From Moduliflexus sp964602655 (lineage in GTDB: Bacteria > Moduliflexota > Moduliflexia > Moduliflexales > Moduliflexaceae), in assembly GCA_964602655.1 (NCBI GenBank), contig CAZRSF010000006.1, positions 1 through 64,000 on the forward strand: a DNA stretch of 64,000 nt, in the 5' to 3' direction. Position numbers and translations under genes: made by a program. Below the pieces are notes generated by a model, which made no database searches, was not told the origin of the DNA, and worked only from the letters and a program-made list of their open reading frames with translations. The stretch's first letter is position 1. Every line of letters starts with the position of its first letter. This document shows, one piece after another, positions 17,701 through 26,089 of the stretch.

Positions 17701-19301
17701 GCGGTCTGAAGCCGCAAGAGGCCGTTGCCATCAGCATCGCAGACACCGGTATTGGCATTCCGCCAGAGAAACAGCAGCTTATTTTCGAGGCGTTTCAGCA
17801 GGTGGACGGCAGCACCAGCCGGAAATACGGCGGCACGGGGTTAGGGCTGTCTATTTCCCGCGAATTCACGCGCTTGCTCGGCGGCGAGATTCATGTGCAG
17901 AGCGACGTGGGGAAAGGGAGCATATTTACGCTGTTTCTGCCGAAACGGTATGTGTCGGACGCGCAGAAACAGCAGTCGGAAGCGGCGGCGCATCAACCGC
18001 AGCGCCCGTCTGTCGCGCCTGTTGCCAATACGCCCCAGCCATTTCCTTCGGCGGAGGCGCTCAAGCAGGATGGCAAGGACAGCGTTGATCGGATTCGTGA
18101 CGACCGCCTGTCCTGTTCGCCGGGAGACCGGTCGCTGCTGATTATCGAAGATGATCCGAACTTTGCTAAAGTCTTGTTCGATTTAGGACGCGGACGCGGG
18201 TTCAAATGCCTTATCGCAGGCGATGGCGCGGCAGGGTTGCAATTGGCTTATCAATTTCTCCCCAGCGCGATTCTGCTTGATCTGCTGCTGCCCGAAATAG
18301 AAGGCGAAACCGTGCTGGAAAAACTGCAATCGAACCCCAATACGCGAAAAATTCCGGTGCATATCATGTCCGCCAAAGACATGCCATCCGGCCTTGATAA
18401 CTGGCCGATTGCAGGCTATTTAGCCAAGCCGATTTCCGCCAATACGCTGGAACAGGTTTTTACGACGCTCGACGAGCAAATTACCGCTCCGGTCAGGCGC
18501 ATCTTAGTCGTGGAAGACGATCCGATTGCCTCCGCCTCGCTGTTAGAGTTGTTGGGACAGATTGCGGGGAGCGAAGTGACCGCCACAGAAAGCGGCGAGC
18601 AGGCGTATCGCGTGTTGCAGACATCGGACATGGATTGCCTGATTCTGGATTTAGGCTTGCAAGACATGTCCGGGTTCGATTTGTTAGATACGATCAAAGC
18701 CGATCCGGCGATTGCGCATCTGCCGGTCATTGTCTATACCGGAAAAGACTTGACAAAAGAAGAGGAACGGCGTCTGCAACAATATACGGAAAGCACGATT
18801 ATCAAAGGAGATAAATCCTCTGAGCGCTTATTGGACGAAGTGACGCTCTTTTTGCGGCAGATCGAAACCAGACTCCCGGAAGAGCAGCAGATCAAGCCGC
18901 GCATGAGACATGATAAAGATGCGGTCCTTCATGGGAAAAATGTGCTGCTTGTGGATGATGACATGCGGAATGTCTATGCGCTGGCGAATGTGCTGGATGA
19001 TAAAGGCATGACCGCGATCATCGCCGAAAACGGCAAGGAAGCGTTAGAACAGCTTCGCGATCACGGAGATGAGATTCATTTGGTGTTGATGGATATTATG
19101 ATGCCGGAAATGGATGGCTATGAGGCGATGCGTTTGATTCGCAAACAGCCGCAATTCCACAAGCTTCCCATTATTGCGCTCACCGCGAAAGCGATGAAAG
19201 GCGACCGGCAGAAATGCCTTGAAGCCGGCGCGAACGACTACTTATCGAAGCCGATTGAGATTGATAAGTTGTTATCGCTGCTGCGCGTCTGGCTGTATTG
19301 A
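14736..19301 (+). CDS. GAF-containing hybrid histidine kinase with three receiver domains
   Basis: A 1521-residue membrane sensor kinase. It has a membrane helix (about 9-32), a helical external region (about 33-305), a second helix (about 308-335), HAMP (about 336-390) and several further HAMP-like units to about 565. A GAF domain (about 571-730) and a long Gln/Glu-rich coiled coil (about 730-830) follow. The kinase core has SHELRTPL with phospho-acceptor His843, then the ATPase domain (DTGIGIP, GGTGLGLSIS). Three receivers carry phospho-acceptor Asp1182, Asp1305 and Asp1453. The start is set by AGGAGG seven nt upstream; 32 further open codons upstream lack a site. A separate response regulator follows by 84 bp. 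The signal is unknown; the GAF region is a close paralogue of that in the sensor at 9786, so the two may respond together. Confidence 0.92.
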   Translation: MIQRINRFRHSILTKLFGVGFVIFLSVAGIITVTLLSFIQTRALLSSAIETQMNRMIANSTLTRRLSESFNQTTLRFSLFLDDGKNLEAKRDEWMRQFQTIVTDAEQQGANDFVATLRQFQQQVSQEFETCQHIIETSDAIRELDANLENNLTNLENLLSEALINIGLGAAESDRDAIVANQIATMIPEYRSFLFQIRILVMTFTRAHIGAQQVERAYEQEILTLLDEFGSKLQPVTTNAAATFSSVGKQLSETIASYQTAVTELRRLLLQYQRQLLELQTTQQQITATIAEIDREYLSASENIQENIRSAIRSSLTLVVALSAVVLCILLVASSYALNIVRPIHDLAGVATQVAEGNMSQHLRVKGSKDEIGQLFEAMAYMTDTIQRVTREIERLTQAILQGKLAARGDIQAFSGGWRELIAGVNSVIEAFLIPIENTTNYLGQIARGDLPDEIAAEYRGDFNSIKSHLNLLIASLQDVTALAHKIAGGNVNVRITPRSEHDEFMGALQKMVTYLQEIANVTERIAQNELTAQVAPQSADDMLNHSLQRMIENLRAISAENAHSLEDVRQQNWMRSGQAELGNVMSGEQRLVTLSKNVITYLARYLDLPVGALYLAEERDGETVLQLTGSYAYYRRKGIRSTFKIGESLVGQAALEKECLQYANLPGDYLQVGSGLGETPPRHVLVMPFVYEGELKGVIELGSLDQLTDTQTDFLTQAAANIAITFHTVQNRLKVQALLEATQRQAQELQLQQEHLRVANEELKLQTDALRESEQHLQQQQEELRQTNEELEQQTRALEGQQREMEEKNLALQEARRVIEEKAKDLELSSKYKSEFLANMSHELRTPLNSLLILSNLLRDNKDGNLTAKQVEFAAMINKSGVELLELINGVLDLSKVEAGKMDVNVEEMSLSGLASYIKQAFTHVADSKHLTLDVILEPNAPAAIHSDRQRIEQIVKNFLSNSFKFTERGGVTVRMFCPPETTRLSQSGLKPQEAVAISIADTGIGIPPEKQQLIFEAFQQVDGSTSRKYGGTGLGLSISREFTRLLGGEIHVQSDVGKGSIFTLFLPKRYVSDAQKQQSEAAAHQPQRPSVAPVANTPQPFPSAEALKQDGKDSVDRIRDDRLSCSPGDRSLLIIEDDPNFAKVLFDLGRGRGFKCLIAGDGAAGLQLAYQFLPSAILLDLLLPEIEGETVLEKLQSNPNTRKIPVHIMSAKDMPSGLDNWPIAGYLAKPISANTLEQVFTTLDEQITAPVRRILVVEDDPIASASLLELLGQIAGSEVTATESGEQAYRVLQTSDMDCLILDLGLQDMSGFDLLDTIKADPAIAHLPVIVYTGKDLTKEEERRLQQYTESTIIKGDKSSERLLDEVTLFLRQIETRLPEEQQIKPRMRHDKDAVLHGKNVLLVDDDMRNVYALANVLDDKGMTAIIAENGKEALEQLRDHGDEIHLVLMDIMMPEMDGYEAMRLIRKQPQFHKLPIIALTAKAMKGDRQKCLEAGANDYLSKPIEIDKLLSLLRVWLY

Positions 19302-19325
19302 CACATACATTGAGCGCACTGTACC

Positions 19326-19343
19326 GCGAACGTCCTCGTTCGC
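19326..19343. repeat. Small palindrome GCGAACG-TCCT-CGTTCGC
   Basis: A perfect 7-bp-arm hairpin between the hybrid kinase and the response regulator genes. It is probably a dispersed palindromic unit or a weak processing site; no T-run follows. Confidence 0.4.
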
Positions 19344-19385
19344 TATTCAGTTAGATTGACACCGACATGTACATGGGAGTGAAAT

Positions 19386-19802
19386 ATGAGCATTGAACAG
19401 CAGCCGAAAATCTTGATTGTTGACGATAAACCCGAAAATTTATACGCGCTGGAACACTTAATAACCGATTTGAAGCTGGATTGCGAGATCGTGAAGGCGC
19501 AGTCGGGACAGCAGGCGATTCAGCATATTGCGCAGCACGAATTTGCGCTGGTGCTGTTGGATATTATGATGCCCGGCATGGATGGCTATGAAACGGCCAA
19601 ACAGATTCGCGAGACGTATGCCAAAGAGATACTGCCGATTATTTTTGTGACGGCGTATAGCGGGCCGAAGCCGCTTGACAAATTTATGGCTGCCGGCGCA
19701 GTCGGGTCATTAGAGAAACCGATTGACCCACAAGTCTTGCAGCGGAAAGTCACGCTGTTTTTGAATATTTACAAACAACGCCATAAAAAAGCCGCCGCAT
19801 AG
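19386..19802 (+). CDS. Single-domain response regulator (CheY-like)
   Basis: A 138-residue receiver with no output domain. The acidic pair is at ILIVDDKPEN (Asp13, Asp14), the phospho-acceptor is Asp59 in LVLLDIMMPGMDGYE, and the conserved Lys lies in SLEKPIDPQ. It follows the hybrid kinase on the same strand and probably takes phosphate from it or acts as a shuttle or sink. A short Lys/Ala tail (KQRHKKAAA) ends the protein. The partner that reads its phosphorylated state cannot be identified here. Confidence 0.9.
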   Translation: MSIEQQPKILIVDDKPENLYALEHLITDLKLDCEIVKAQSGQQAIQHIAQHEFALVLLDIMMPGMDGYETAKQIRETYAKEILPIIFVTAYSGPKPLDKFMAAGAVGSLEKPIDPQVLQRKVTLFLNIYKQRHKKAAA

Positions 19803-19815
19803 TATTTCGACGCAA

Positions 19816-19843
19816 GGAGTGCAAACGCTTGCTTTTGCACTCC
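19816..19843. terminator. Bidirectional hairpin between response regulator and trmO-like gene
   Basis: GGAGTGCAAA (19816-19825) pairs with TTTGCACTCC (19834-19843), and the stem can extend outward through CGCA/TGCG. It lies between two convergent genes. Part of it (TTGCTTTTGCACT) recurs at about 35428, so the sequence may belong to a dispersed repeat family. Confidence 0.5.
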
Positions 19844-19869
19844 TGCGCAAGTACGAATCACCTCGTTTC

Positions 19870-20352
19870 TTAATTCGGAATCTCCGCCGCCCAATCGAAT
19901 GTGGCGCAATCTTCATACCATGCAGGCCAATGGCGGCACCATTCCGGCACAGACGCCTCGCGCACCCGATCCATCCGATGATACGGCTTGACGTCCACGA
20001 CCGGCGATCCGGATTCGGCGTCAATAAAGGCGAGATAGATTCGTCCGGCGTCACAATCAACTTTTATGATCGGCGCAACCGTCATTGCCACCGGATTCGG
20101 ACGACGCGGCGACCGGGTGGCGAACACGCCGATTCGTTCCGGCCCGCGCGCATACGGGCGCTCGCATTCCGTGATGGCTCGATACTCTGGCGTGTCGAGA
20201 AAATGACACCACCAGACAATATGCGCGTGGCTGAAATGTTCTAACTCCTGTAACGCCGCGCCGCGATACTCCGGCGCAAGTTCGATGTAGGCCATGCCCT
20301 CTTCCAACTGAATCGTTCCAATCTGCTGAAGCGTAAATGTCGTGTTTTTCAT
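19870..20352 (-). CDS. trmO: tRNA t6A37 methyltransferase, TrmO/TsaA family
   Basis: A 160-residue single-domain protein of the TrmO (YaeB/TsaA) family. Characteristic segments are GVFATRSPRRPNPVAMTV near residues 92-110 and a SPVVDVKPYH segment near 137. In Escherichia coli TrmO adds a methyl group from S-adenosylmethionine to t6A at position 37 of some tRNAs. This copy has only the N-terminal YaeB domain; the C-terminal domain of the enteric enzyme is absent, as in archaeal and many bacterial homologues. The ATG follows AAGGAG. It is divergent from the FGGY kinase gene and functionally unrelated to its neighbours. Confidence 0.8.
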   Translation of the reverse strand: MKNTTFTLQQIGTIQLEEGMAYIELAPEYRGAALQELEHFSHAHIVWWCHFLDTPEYRAITECERPYARGPERIGVFATRSPRRPNPVAMTVAPIIKVDCDAGRIYLAFIDAESGSPVVDVKPYHRMDRVREASVPEWCRHWPAWYEDCATFDWAAEIPN

Positions 20353-20677
20353 GATATTCTCCTTAGGAGAACCCTGTCAGGGTTACTCGCGTTCGATATG
20401 CGTGACTCATGCCGACAGCCATTTCGACGATGCGCAACATCCTCAGCATTCATCGTCGGATAACACGATACGCAAACGCGGCGTTTTTGTCTTGATGCTG
20501 CTTGCGGAATCCGACGCAATTTTGGCCACGATTTCGGCGGCGCTTGATGTTTCTTGCGATACCTGCCTCAAGAAGATCGCAGAAAATCTTCTTGACATCT
20601 CCTGCCGCGCTTGTTTCTTTCGAATCAGTGTGATGTCCCTTCATTCCAAACGCACGATATACGGAGGAAATAACAGT
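20353..20677. other. Divergent intergenic region between trmO-like and FGGY kinase genes
   Basis: This 325-bp stretch holds a small palindrome, AACCCTG-T-CAGGGTT (20370-20384), and TTGACA at 20592-20597 without a good -10. The frame of the kinase gene is open through it, but the encoded sequence does not resemble FGGY kinases and the ribosome site lies at the downstream ATG. I see nothing else in it. Confidence 0.5.
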
Positions 20678-22213
20678 ATGAACACACGCTATCTGCTTGC
20701 GCATGACCTCGGTACGACTGGCAATAAAGCCACGCTCTATTCTTCTGATGGAGAACTTATTTCCAGCGATTTCTACGGCTATGAGACCCACTACCCGAAA
20801 CATAACTGGGTCGAACAGAATCCCAACGATTGGTGGGAGGCGACCTGCGTCTCCACCAAACGCCTCTTGGAAAAAAGCAAAGTGTCTCCGTCCGATGTGG
20901 CGGCGATCAGTTTCAGCGGCCAGATGATGGGCGCGGTGATGGTGGATAAATCCGGCACGCCGTTGCGCGAATGCATCATCTGGGCGGACATGCGCAGCGA
21001 AAAGCAGGCGGCGGATATTGCCGCGCATGTCTCCAATGAGGAGGCATACCAGATAACCGGCAACCCGATCAGCCCCTCGTACACGATTGAAAAAGTGATG
21101 TGGATTCGCGACAATCAACCAGACATCTTCGAACGAACACATAAATTTCTTCATGCCAAAGACTACCTTGTTGCCAAACTCACCGGCAATTTCGTCACTG
21201 ATTATACCGATGCATCCGGCACGAATGCGTTTGATTTGGTGAAACGGGAATGGTCGGCGAAAATGGTCGAGGCCACCGGCCTGCCATTCGAAATCTTCCC
21301 GGACGCGCATCCCTCCATCGCAGTCGTCGGAGAAGTCACGACTGCCGCCAGCCGGGAAGTCGGCTTACGCCCAGGCACGCCGGTCGTGATCGGCGCGGCG
21401 GACGGCTGTTGCGCGGCGGTTGGCGCGGGAGTCGTTCGAGAAGGGAGCGCCTATAATTATATCGGCTCGTCATCGTGGATTGCGCTGGCAACGCCGAAAC
21501 CGCTGATCGATCCGAAACGGCGCACCGTCACCTTTTGCCATGTTGACCCGAACATGATGATGCCGATTGGCGTCATGCAGTGCGTCGGCGGAGCATATCA
21601 ATGGTTTCGCGATGAAATCGGTCAGACAGAAGCGCGTGCCGCACAAGACGCCGGCGTCAGCGCGTTCGATATCCTCAATCTGAAGGCCGAATCCACGATT
21701 CCCGGCTCGCATAATCTGCTGTTTCTGCCGTATCTGTTGGGCGAACGCACGCCGCATTGGAATCCGAATGCGCGCGGCGCGTATATCGGCTTGAGCAGAG
21801 GGCATAAACGGGCAGATTTGACACGCGCGATTCTGGAAGGTTCGATTTTCGGATTGCGCTCCATTGTGGACACGTTTCTCGATCAAGGCGTCTTGATTGA
21901 CGCGGTGCGCGTCCTCGGCGGCGGCGCAAAAGGGCGGCTCTTCTGCCAGATTCAAGCGGACGTGTTTCAGCGCAATATTCTGCGGGTGCGCTTATTGGAA
22001 GAAGCGACTTCGTTGGGCGCGGCAATTGCTGCCGGCGTCGGCGTCGGAATTTTCAAAGATATTCTGGTCGCGGAAGACCTCGCGAAAATCAGCGACGTGT
22101 TCACGCCGAACGACGCGAATCGCGAGCGCTACGAACAATTATACGGCATCTTTCAAGACAGCTATCATGCCTTAGTCCCGATTTACGAAAAATTAGCCAA
22201 ACTCGACGCATAG
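20678..22213 (+). CDS. FGGY-family carbohydrate kinase, xylulokinase-like
   Basis: A 511-residue sugar kinase of the FGGY family. The ATP-binding start is AHDLGTTGNKATLY (residues 7-20), ISFSGQMMG lies near 82-90, IWADMRSEKQA near 105 carries the family Asp-Arg segment, and GAADGCCAAVGAG (about 240) holds the catalytic-base Asp. The C-terminal signature VLGGGAKGRLFCQIQADV is near 415. Xylulokinases usually have GQMHG where this has GQMMG, so the substrate is not certain. GGAGG lies 9 nt before the chosen start, and the resulting length fits the family. If it acts on D-xylulose it would link to the D-lyxose isomerase at 40124, which makes D-xylulose from D-lyxose; this is inference. The sugar-binding SpoIIE protein follows 76 bp downstream. 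Confidence 0.88.
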   Translation: MNTRYLLAHDLGTTGNKATLYSSDGELISSDFYGYETHYPKHNWVEQNPNDWWEATCVSTKRLLEKSKVSPSDVAAISFSGQMMGAVMVDKSGTPLRECIIWADMRSEKQAADIAAHVSNEEAYQITGNPISPSYTIEKVMWIRDNQPDIFERTHKFLHAKDYLVAKLTGNFVTDYTDASGTNAFDLVKREWSAKMVEATGLPFEIFPDAHPSIAVVGEVTTAASREVGLRPGTPVVIGAADGCCAAVGAGVVREGSAYNYIGSSSWIALATPKPLIDPKRRTVTFCHVDPNMMMPIGVMQCVGGAYQWFRDEIGQTEARAAQDAGVSAFDILNLKAESTIPGSHNLLFLPYLLGERTPHWNPNARGAYIGLSRGHKRADLTRAILEGSIFGLRSIVDTFLDQGVLIDAVRVLGGGAKGRLFCQIQADVFQRNILRVRLLEEATSLGAAIAAGVGVGIFKDILVAEDLAKISDVFTPNDANRERYEQLYGIFQDSYHALVPIYEKLAKLDA

Positions 22214-22289
22214 TGGCAACACATCAGATAATAAAGATGGTTTACACATATTTTGCTGGCTCAATACTTCAAGAGGCCGTTGGATTTCT

Positions 22290-25274
22290 ATGAAAAAGGA
22301 TCACGCCCAACATCGCCCGACCATCGGTTATATCACGTATGGCGTTCATGATGCCGCCCAAATGCAATGGGCTGGCGTGGTTGACGCTGCCCGTCTGCAT
22401 GATGTGAATCTGGTCTGTTTTGCCGGAGGGGTCTTGACAGATCAAGATCATCTTTGGGGGCAATCGAATATTCTGTATAATCTCGTCACTGACCAGAATC
22501 TCGACGGCCTGATCATCTGGACCTCAACCCTGGCGAAGCAGGCCTATCTCAGTGAACGCGAGCTTCAGACCTTTTATACCCGTTACGGCTCGCTGCCAAT
22601 CGTGAGCATCGGCAAGGTGATTGAAGGCATCCCCAGTTTCGTGATGAACAGCTATCCCGGCATGTGTGAGTTGATGGAGCACTTGCTTGAAGCGCATCGC
22701 TATCGGAAGATTGCCTTTCTGCGAGGTCCGACGGATCATTTCCCTGCGCAAGAGCGGTATCGCGCCTATCGCGAGACGCTGGAAGCGCATGGCATCCCTA
22801 TCAATCCCCTGCTGATTTCTCAGCCATTAGAATGGACAGTGACGACGAACGATGTCGCAATGGCTCTACATCTCTTGTTCGATGAACGCGGCTTGCGTCC
22901 CCAAACAGATATCGACGTCATCGTTGCGGCCAGTGATTCACTGTTATTCAAAGCGTTGCCCGTCCTGGAAGCGCGCGGGATTTGCATTCCCGACGAGATC
23001 GCGATTACTGGCTTTGATGATGTCATCGAAGGTCGAATCAGCACTCCGCCGTTTACGACACTGACAGCCCCATATAATGAAATCGGTTCTCAGGCGGTAC
23101 AAACCGTCCTCTCCATGATAGAAGGACACGCCGTGCCGGACTCCGTGTTGGTGCCATCTCGATTCATCCTGCGCCAATCATGCGGATGTCTCGACCCGAT
23201 AGTGACGCAGGTCGGCCTCGCTCAAGAGGCAGAAACCTCCTTGCCGTTCGAGGTCGCGCTGACGCGCGCGCGACATCAGATTATCACGGCAATGTCGAAC
23301 GCATTGGAAACGCCTGTGGCCGGATTGCGTTCTGATTGGGCGGAAGAACTGCTCGATACGTTTATCACGGCCATGCAGAGCGGATCGTCGGAGACGTTTT
23401 TGCGAGCCTATGAGCATCTGTTACGTCAAATCATCGCCGCCGATCACGATGTGCTGAGTTGGCATAACGTCATTTCTGCGATGCGCCGAGTCATGCTCCC
23501 GTGTTTTAACAAGGATTCTCGCGAAACATTGCTCCGAGCGGAAACGCTCTGGCAGCAGGCGCGGGTGATGCTCGCAGAAACGGCCTTGCGCGCCCAGATG
23601 CGCCAGGAATTTCGGCAAGAGCAACAGGCGCGGACATTGCGAGAGATCAGTCAGGCGTTGATCACGACCTTCGAGATACAGGGACTTATGGACATTCTGG
23701 CGCGCGAACTGCCCCGCCTGGGCATTCCCGGAGCGTATCTGTTTTTGTATGACCATCCGTCGTCGTATCGGTATCCTGCCCCGATGCCAGAGCAATCCAG
23801 AATGATGATGGCCTACAATGATCGCGGACGGATCGCATTGCCCGCTGAAGGTCAGGCGTTCCCTTCGCAGCGGTTGACGCCGGAAAAGGTTGACGTTCTC
23901 GCGCAGGAGCAACAGATGGGGTTGGTCGCGATGCCGCTCTACTTTCAGCGGGAACAGATTGGCGTTGTCTTATTCGAGATCGGTCCTCAAACGGGAAATA
24001 TTTATGAAGTCTTGCGCAACGAGATCAGCAGCGCCTTACAAGGCGCGCTGCTCGTGCAACGGGTGCAAGAACGCTCCGCCGAAATCGCCCGGAAGAATTA
24101 TATTCTCGATACCTTTATTGAAACCGTGCCGGATCGCATCTGGTTCAAAGATTACGAGGGACGTTTCACTCGCGCCAATCGGGCGCACGCTTTGGGCTTA
24201 GGACTCCAAGACCCTGCCGAGGAGATCGGGAAGACCGACCGCGATTTTTTCGGGGAAGTCGGGACGCGCAACCGTCTGGCAGAGGAACAAGAGATTCTCC
24301 GCACCGGCCAGCCCATGTTCAATAAAGAAATGTCGGGAATCTGGCCTGACGGTCAGAGACATTGGTCGCTGATCACGAAAATGCCATTGCGAGATGAACA
24401 AGGCGTCATCATCGGCACCTTTGGCATCTCGCGCGATATTACGGAACTGAAACACGCCCAGCAGCAAGTCGAAGACGCCTACGCTCACATTCAGCGGTTG
24501 AATGACCGTCTTTCGCAAGAGAATCTGCGCATGGGAACGGAGTTGGATGTCGCGCGCCGTTTGCAGCAGATGGTGCTGCCAAGACCGGAAGAATTGATGT
24601 GTATTCCCGGCGTAGATATTGTAGGCTATATGGCGCCTGCGGCGGAGGTCGGCGGCGACTATTATGATGTCCTCCCCACTCAGAAAGGCCACGTCTGCAT
24701 CGGGATTGGCGATGTGACAGGGCATGGCCTGGAAAGCGGCGTGTTGATGCTCATGACTCAGACGGCGATCCGCACGCTGATTGAGCGCGGAGACACCGAT
24801 CCGGTCACCTTCCTGACGACGATCAACCGGGTCATGTATCATAATATCGAACGCATGGGGCTGGATCGCAGCATGACGCTCGCCCTTGTGAACTATCAGG
24901 ACGGACGACTTCGCATCATCGGGCAGCATGAAGACGCCCTGATTGTGCGGCGCGGAGGCGAGGTCGAACTGGTAAATACCACCCATTTAGGGTTTCCGGT
25001 CGGTCTCGTGAACGACATTCGACAGTGGGTCGCGGAAGCGACGATGACGCTTGCTTCCGGGGATGGGCTGGTGTTATATACCGATGGCGTGACGGAAGCC
25101 GAAAATGCCGAACATCACCTCTATGGTTTGGAGCGATTATGCGCGGTCATCAGTCGCAATTGGAATGGTGCTGCCGAACAGATCAAAGAGGCGGTGGTGA
25201 CGGATGTTCGCGCTTTTATCGGTAACGCGCCGATCCATGATGATATGACCGTCGTCGTGTTAAAGCGGCAATAA
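22290..25274 (+). CDS. Sugar-binding/GAF/PAS/SpoIIE protein phosphatase fusion
   Basis: A 994-residue cytoplasmic fusion with no signal peptide. Residues about 8-305 form a LacI-type periplasmic-binding-like domain without the DNA-binding part (AITGFDDVIEGRISTPPFTTL near 250-270), ending in RQSCGC near 295-300. A helical linker leads to a GAF domain (about 445-590) and a PAS domain (about 605-725; DRIWFKDYEGRFTRANRAHA). A coiled coil precedes a SpoIIE/PP2C phosphatase (about 750-994) with metal-binding Asp residues in VGGDYYDV (near 785), GDVTGHG, LYTDGVTEA and HDDMTVVV. Known SpoIIE and RsbU proteins dephosphorylate STAS anti-anti-sigma factors. Here a bound sugar would probably gate the phosphatase. 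It directly follows a sugar kinase gene. A STAS protein is encoded at 33611, but no direct link is shown. Confidence 0.88.
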   Translation: MKKDHAQHRPTIGYITYGVHDAAQMQWAGVVDAARLHDVNLVCFAGGVLTDQDHLWGQSNILYNLVTDQNLDGLIIWTSTLAKQAYLSERELQTFYTRYGSLPIVSIGKVIEGIPSFVMNSYPGMCELMEHLLEAHRYRKIAFLRGPTDHFPAQERYRAYRETLEAHGIPINPLLISQPLEWTVTTNDVAMALHLLFDERGLRPQTDIDVIVAASDSLLFKALPVLEARGICIPDEIAITGFDDVIEGRISTPPFTTLTAPYNEIGSQAVQTVLSMIEGHAVPDSVLVPSRFILRQSCGCLDPIVTQVGLAQEAETSLPFEVALTRARHQIITAMSNALETPVAGLRSDWAEELLDTFITAMQSGSSETFLRAYEHLLRQIIAADHDVLSWHNVISAMRRVMLPCFNKDSRETLLRAETLWQQARVMLAETALRAQMRQEFRQEQQARTLREISQALITTFEIQGLMDILARELPRLGIPGAYLFLYDHPSSYRYPAPMPEQSRMMMAYNDRGRIALPAEGQAFPSQRLTPEKVDVLAQEQQMGLVAMPLYFQREQIGVVLFEIGPQTGNIYEVLRNEISSALQGALLVQRVQERSAEIARKNYILDTFIETVPDRIWFKDYEGRFTRANRAHALGLGLQDPAEEIGKTDRDFFGEVGTRNRLAEEQEILRTGQPMFNKEMSGIWPDGQRHWSLITKMPLRDEQGVIIGTFGISRDITELKHAQQQVEDAYAHIQRLNDRLSQENLRMGTELDVARRLQQMVLPRPEELMCIPGVDIVGYMAPAAEVGGDYYDVLPTQKGHVCIGIGDVTGHGLESGVLMLMTQTAIRTLIERGDTDPVTFLTTINRVMYHNIERMGLDRSMTLALVNYQDGRLRIIGQHEDALIVRRGGEVELVNTTHLGFPVGLVNDIRQWVAEATMTLASGDGLVLYTDGVTEAENAEHHLYGLERLCAVISRNWNGAAEQIKEAVVTDVRAFIGNAPIHDDMTVVVLKRQ

Positions 25275-25384
25275 GCGCCACCAGACAACGCGCGGAGTTT
25301 CAGGCGTGAAGTGTGCAACTACCTGTTTCGAACAAACGGTCATGTCGTATGCAGCAACAACCCGAACGAAAAAAGGAGAAATGT

Positions 25385-26017
25385 ATGAACACGATCTTGT
25401 GTTATGGCGATTCGAATACGTGGGGTTACAGCCCGCGCCTGAAACGCCGCTGCGCCAGAAATGAACGCTGGGCAGGAGTCTTGGAACACCGACTTGGCGA
25501 GGGGTATTTCGTGATTGAAGAAGGCTTGGGAGGCCGAACGACTGTCTGGAATGACCCCATCGAGGGGGAATATAAAAACGGGAAAACCTATTTGCTTCCC
25601 TGTTTGGAAAGCCACAATCCTGATGTCGTCGTGCTCATGTTAGGCACAAACGATTTGAAAAAGCGATTCGGACTGAGTGCCTATGATATTGCCAAAGGCG
25701 CAGGGACGCTTGTGCAAATCATTCAGAACAGCGGCGTTGCTCCGAACGGCCAATCACCGAACATTCTTCTGATTGCGCCGCCGCCGCTTGCAACGTTGGC
25801 TGGTACGGACTTTGCGGAGATGTTTGACGGCGGAGAAGAAAAATCGCGGCAACTTGCGAGCGCGTACCGGCGTGTTGCAACAGAAGTCGGCTGCGAATTT
25901 CTCGACGCCGGCAGTGTCATAGCCTCAAGCCCGATTGACGCCATTCATTTCGATCCTGAAGAACATCAGAAGCTTGGCGTGGCTATCGCGGAAAAGGTGC
26001 GAGGCATGTTGTCGTGA
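25385..26017 (+). CDS. SGNH arylesterase/acyltransferase-like hydrolase
   Basis: A 210-residue SGNH hydrolase without signal peptide. The four blocks are clear: CYGDSNTWGY (nucleophile Ser10), EEGLGGRTTVWND, LMLGTNDLK and IDAIHFDPEEH for the Asp/His pair. The pattern, including APPPLA and DAGSV, follows closely the cytoplasmic aryl esterase/acyltransferase of Mycobacterium smegmatis (MsAcT), recalled from memory and not aligned. The enzyme probably hydrolyses small esters such as acetylated sugars or aryl esters. AAAGGAG precedes the ATG. It lies 110 bp after the SpoIIE fusion on the same strand and ends in an intrinsic terminator. Confidence 0.85.
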   Translation: MNTILCYGDSNTWGYSPRLKRRCARNERWAGVLEHRLGEGYFVIEEGLGGRTTVWNDPIEGEYKNGKTYLLPCLESHNPDVVVLMLGTNDLKKRFGLSAYDIAKGAGTLVQIIQNSGVAPNGQSPNILLIAPPPLATLAGTDFAEMFDGGEEKSRQLASAYRRVATEVGCEFLDAGSVIASSPIDAIHFDPEEHQKLGVAIAEKVRGMLS

Positions 26018-26045
26018 TGATGTTCGCCGCGTAAAGAATGACGGT

Positions 26046-26071
26046 AAAGACGCCCTGCTGGGGGCGTCTTT
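26046..26071 (+). terminator. Intrinsic terminator after the SGNH hydrolase gene
   Basis: AAAGACGCCC (26046-26055) pairs with GGGCGTCTTT (26062-26071). The gene on the other side is convergent, and the A and T ends of the stem let it work in both directions. Confidence 0.65.
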
Positions 26072-26089
26072 ATGAACGATGGCAGAAGA

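Noticed and set aside
20342..20677. In-frame upstream extension of the FGGY kinase
   Set aside because: It would add 112 residues unlike any FGGY kinase, and GGAGG stands before the internal ATG at 20678, which gives the normal family length.
20450..21310. Long minus-strand open frame inside the FGGY kinase gene
   Set aside because: It is antisense to a well-conserved gene, and its sequence is rich in Arg, His and Gly in the way typical of shadow frames.
24198..24986. Minus-strand open frame of 262 codons within the SpoIIE fusion gene
   Set aside because: It lies antisense to the conserved PAS and phosphatase domains, and no ribosome site or known motif supports it.
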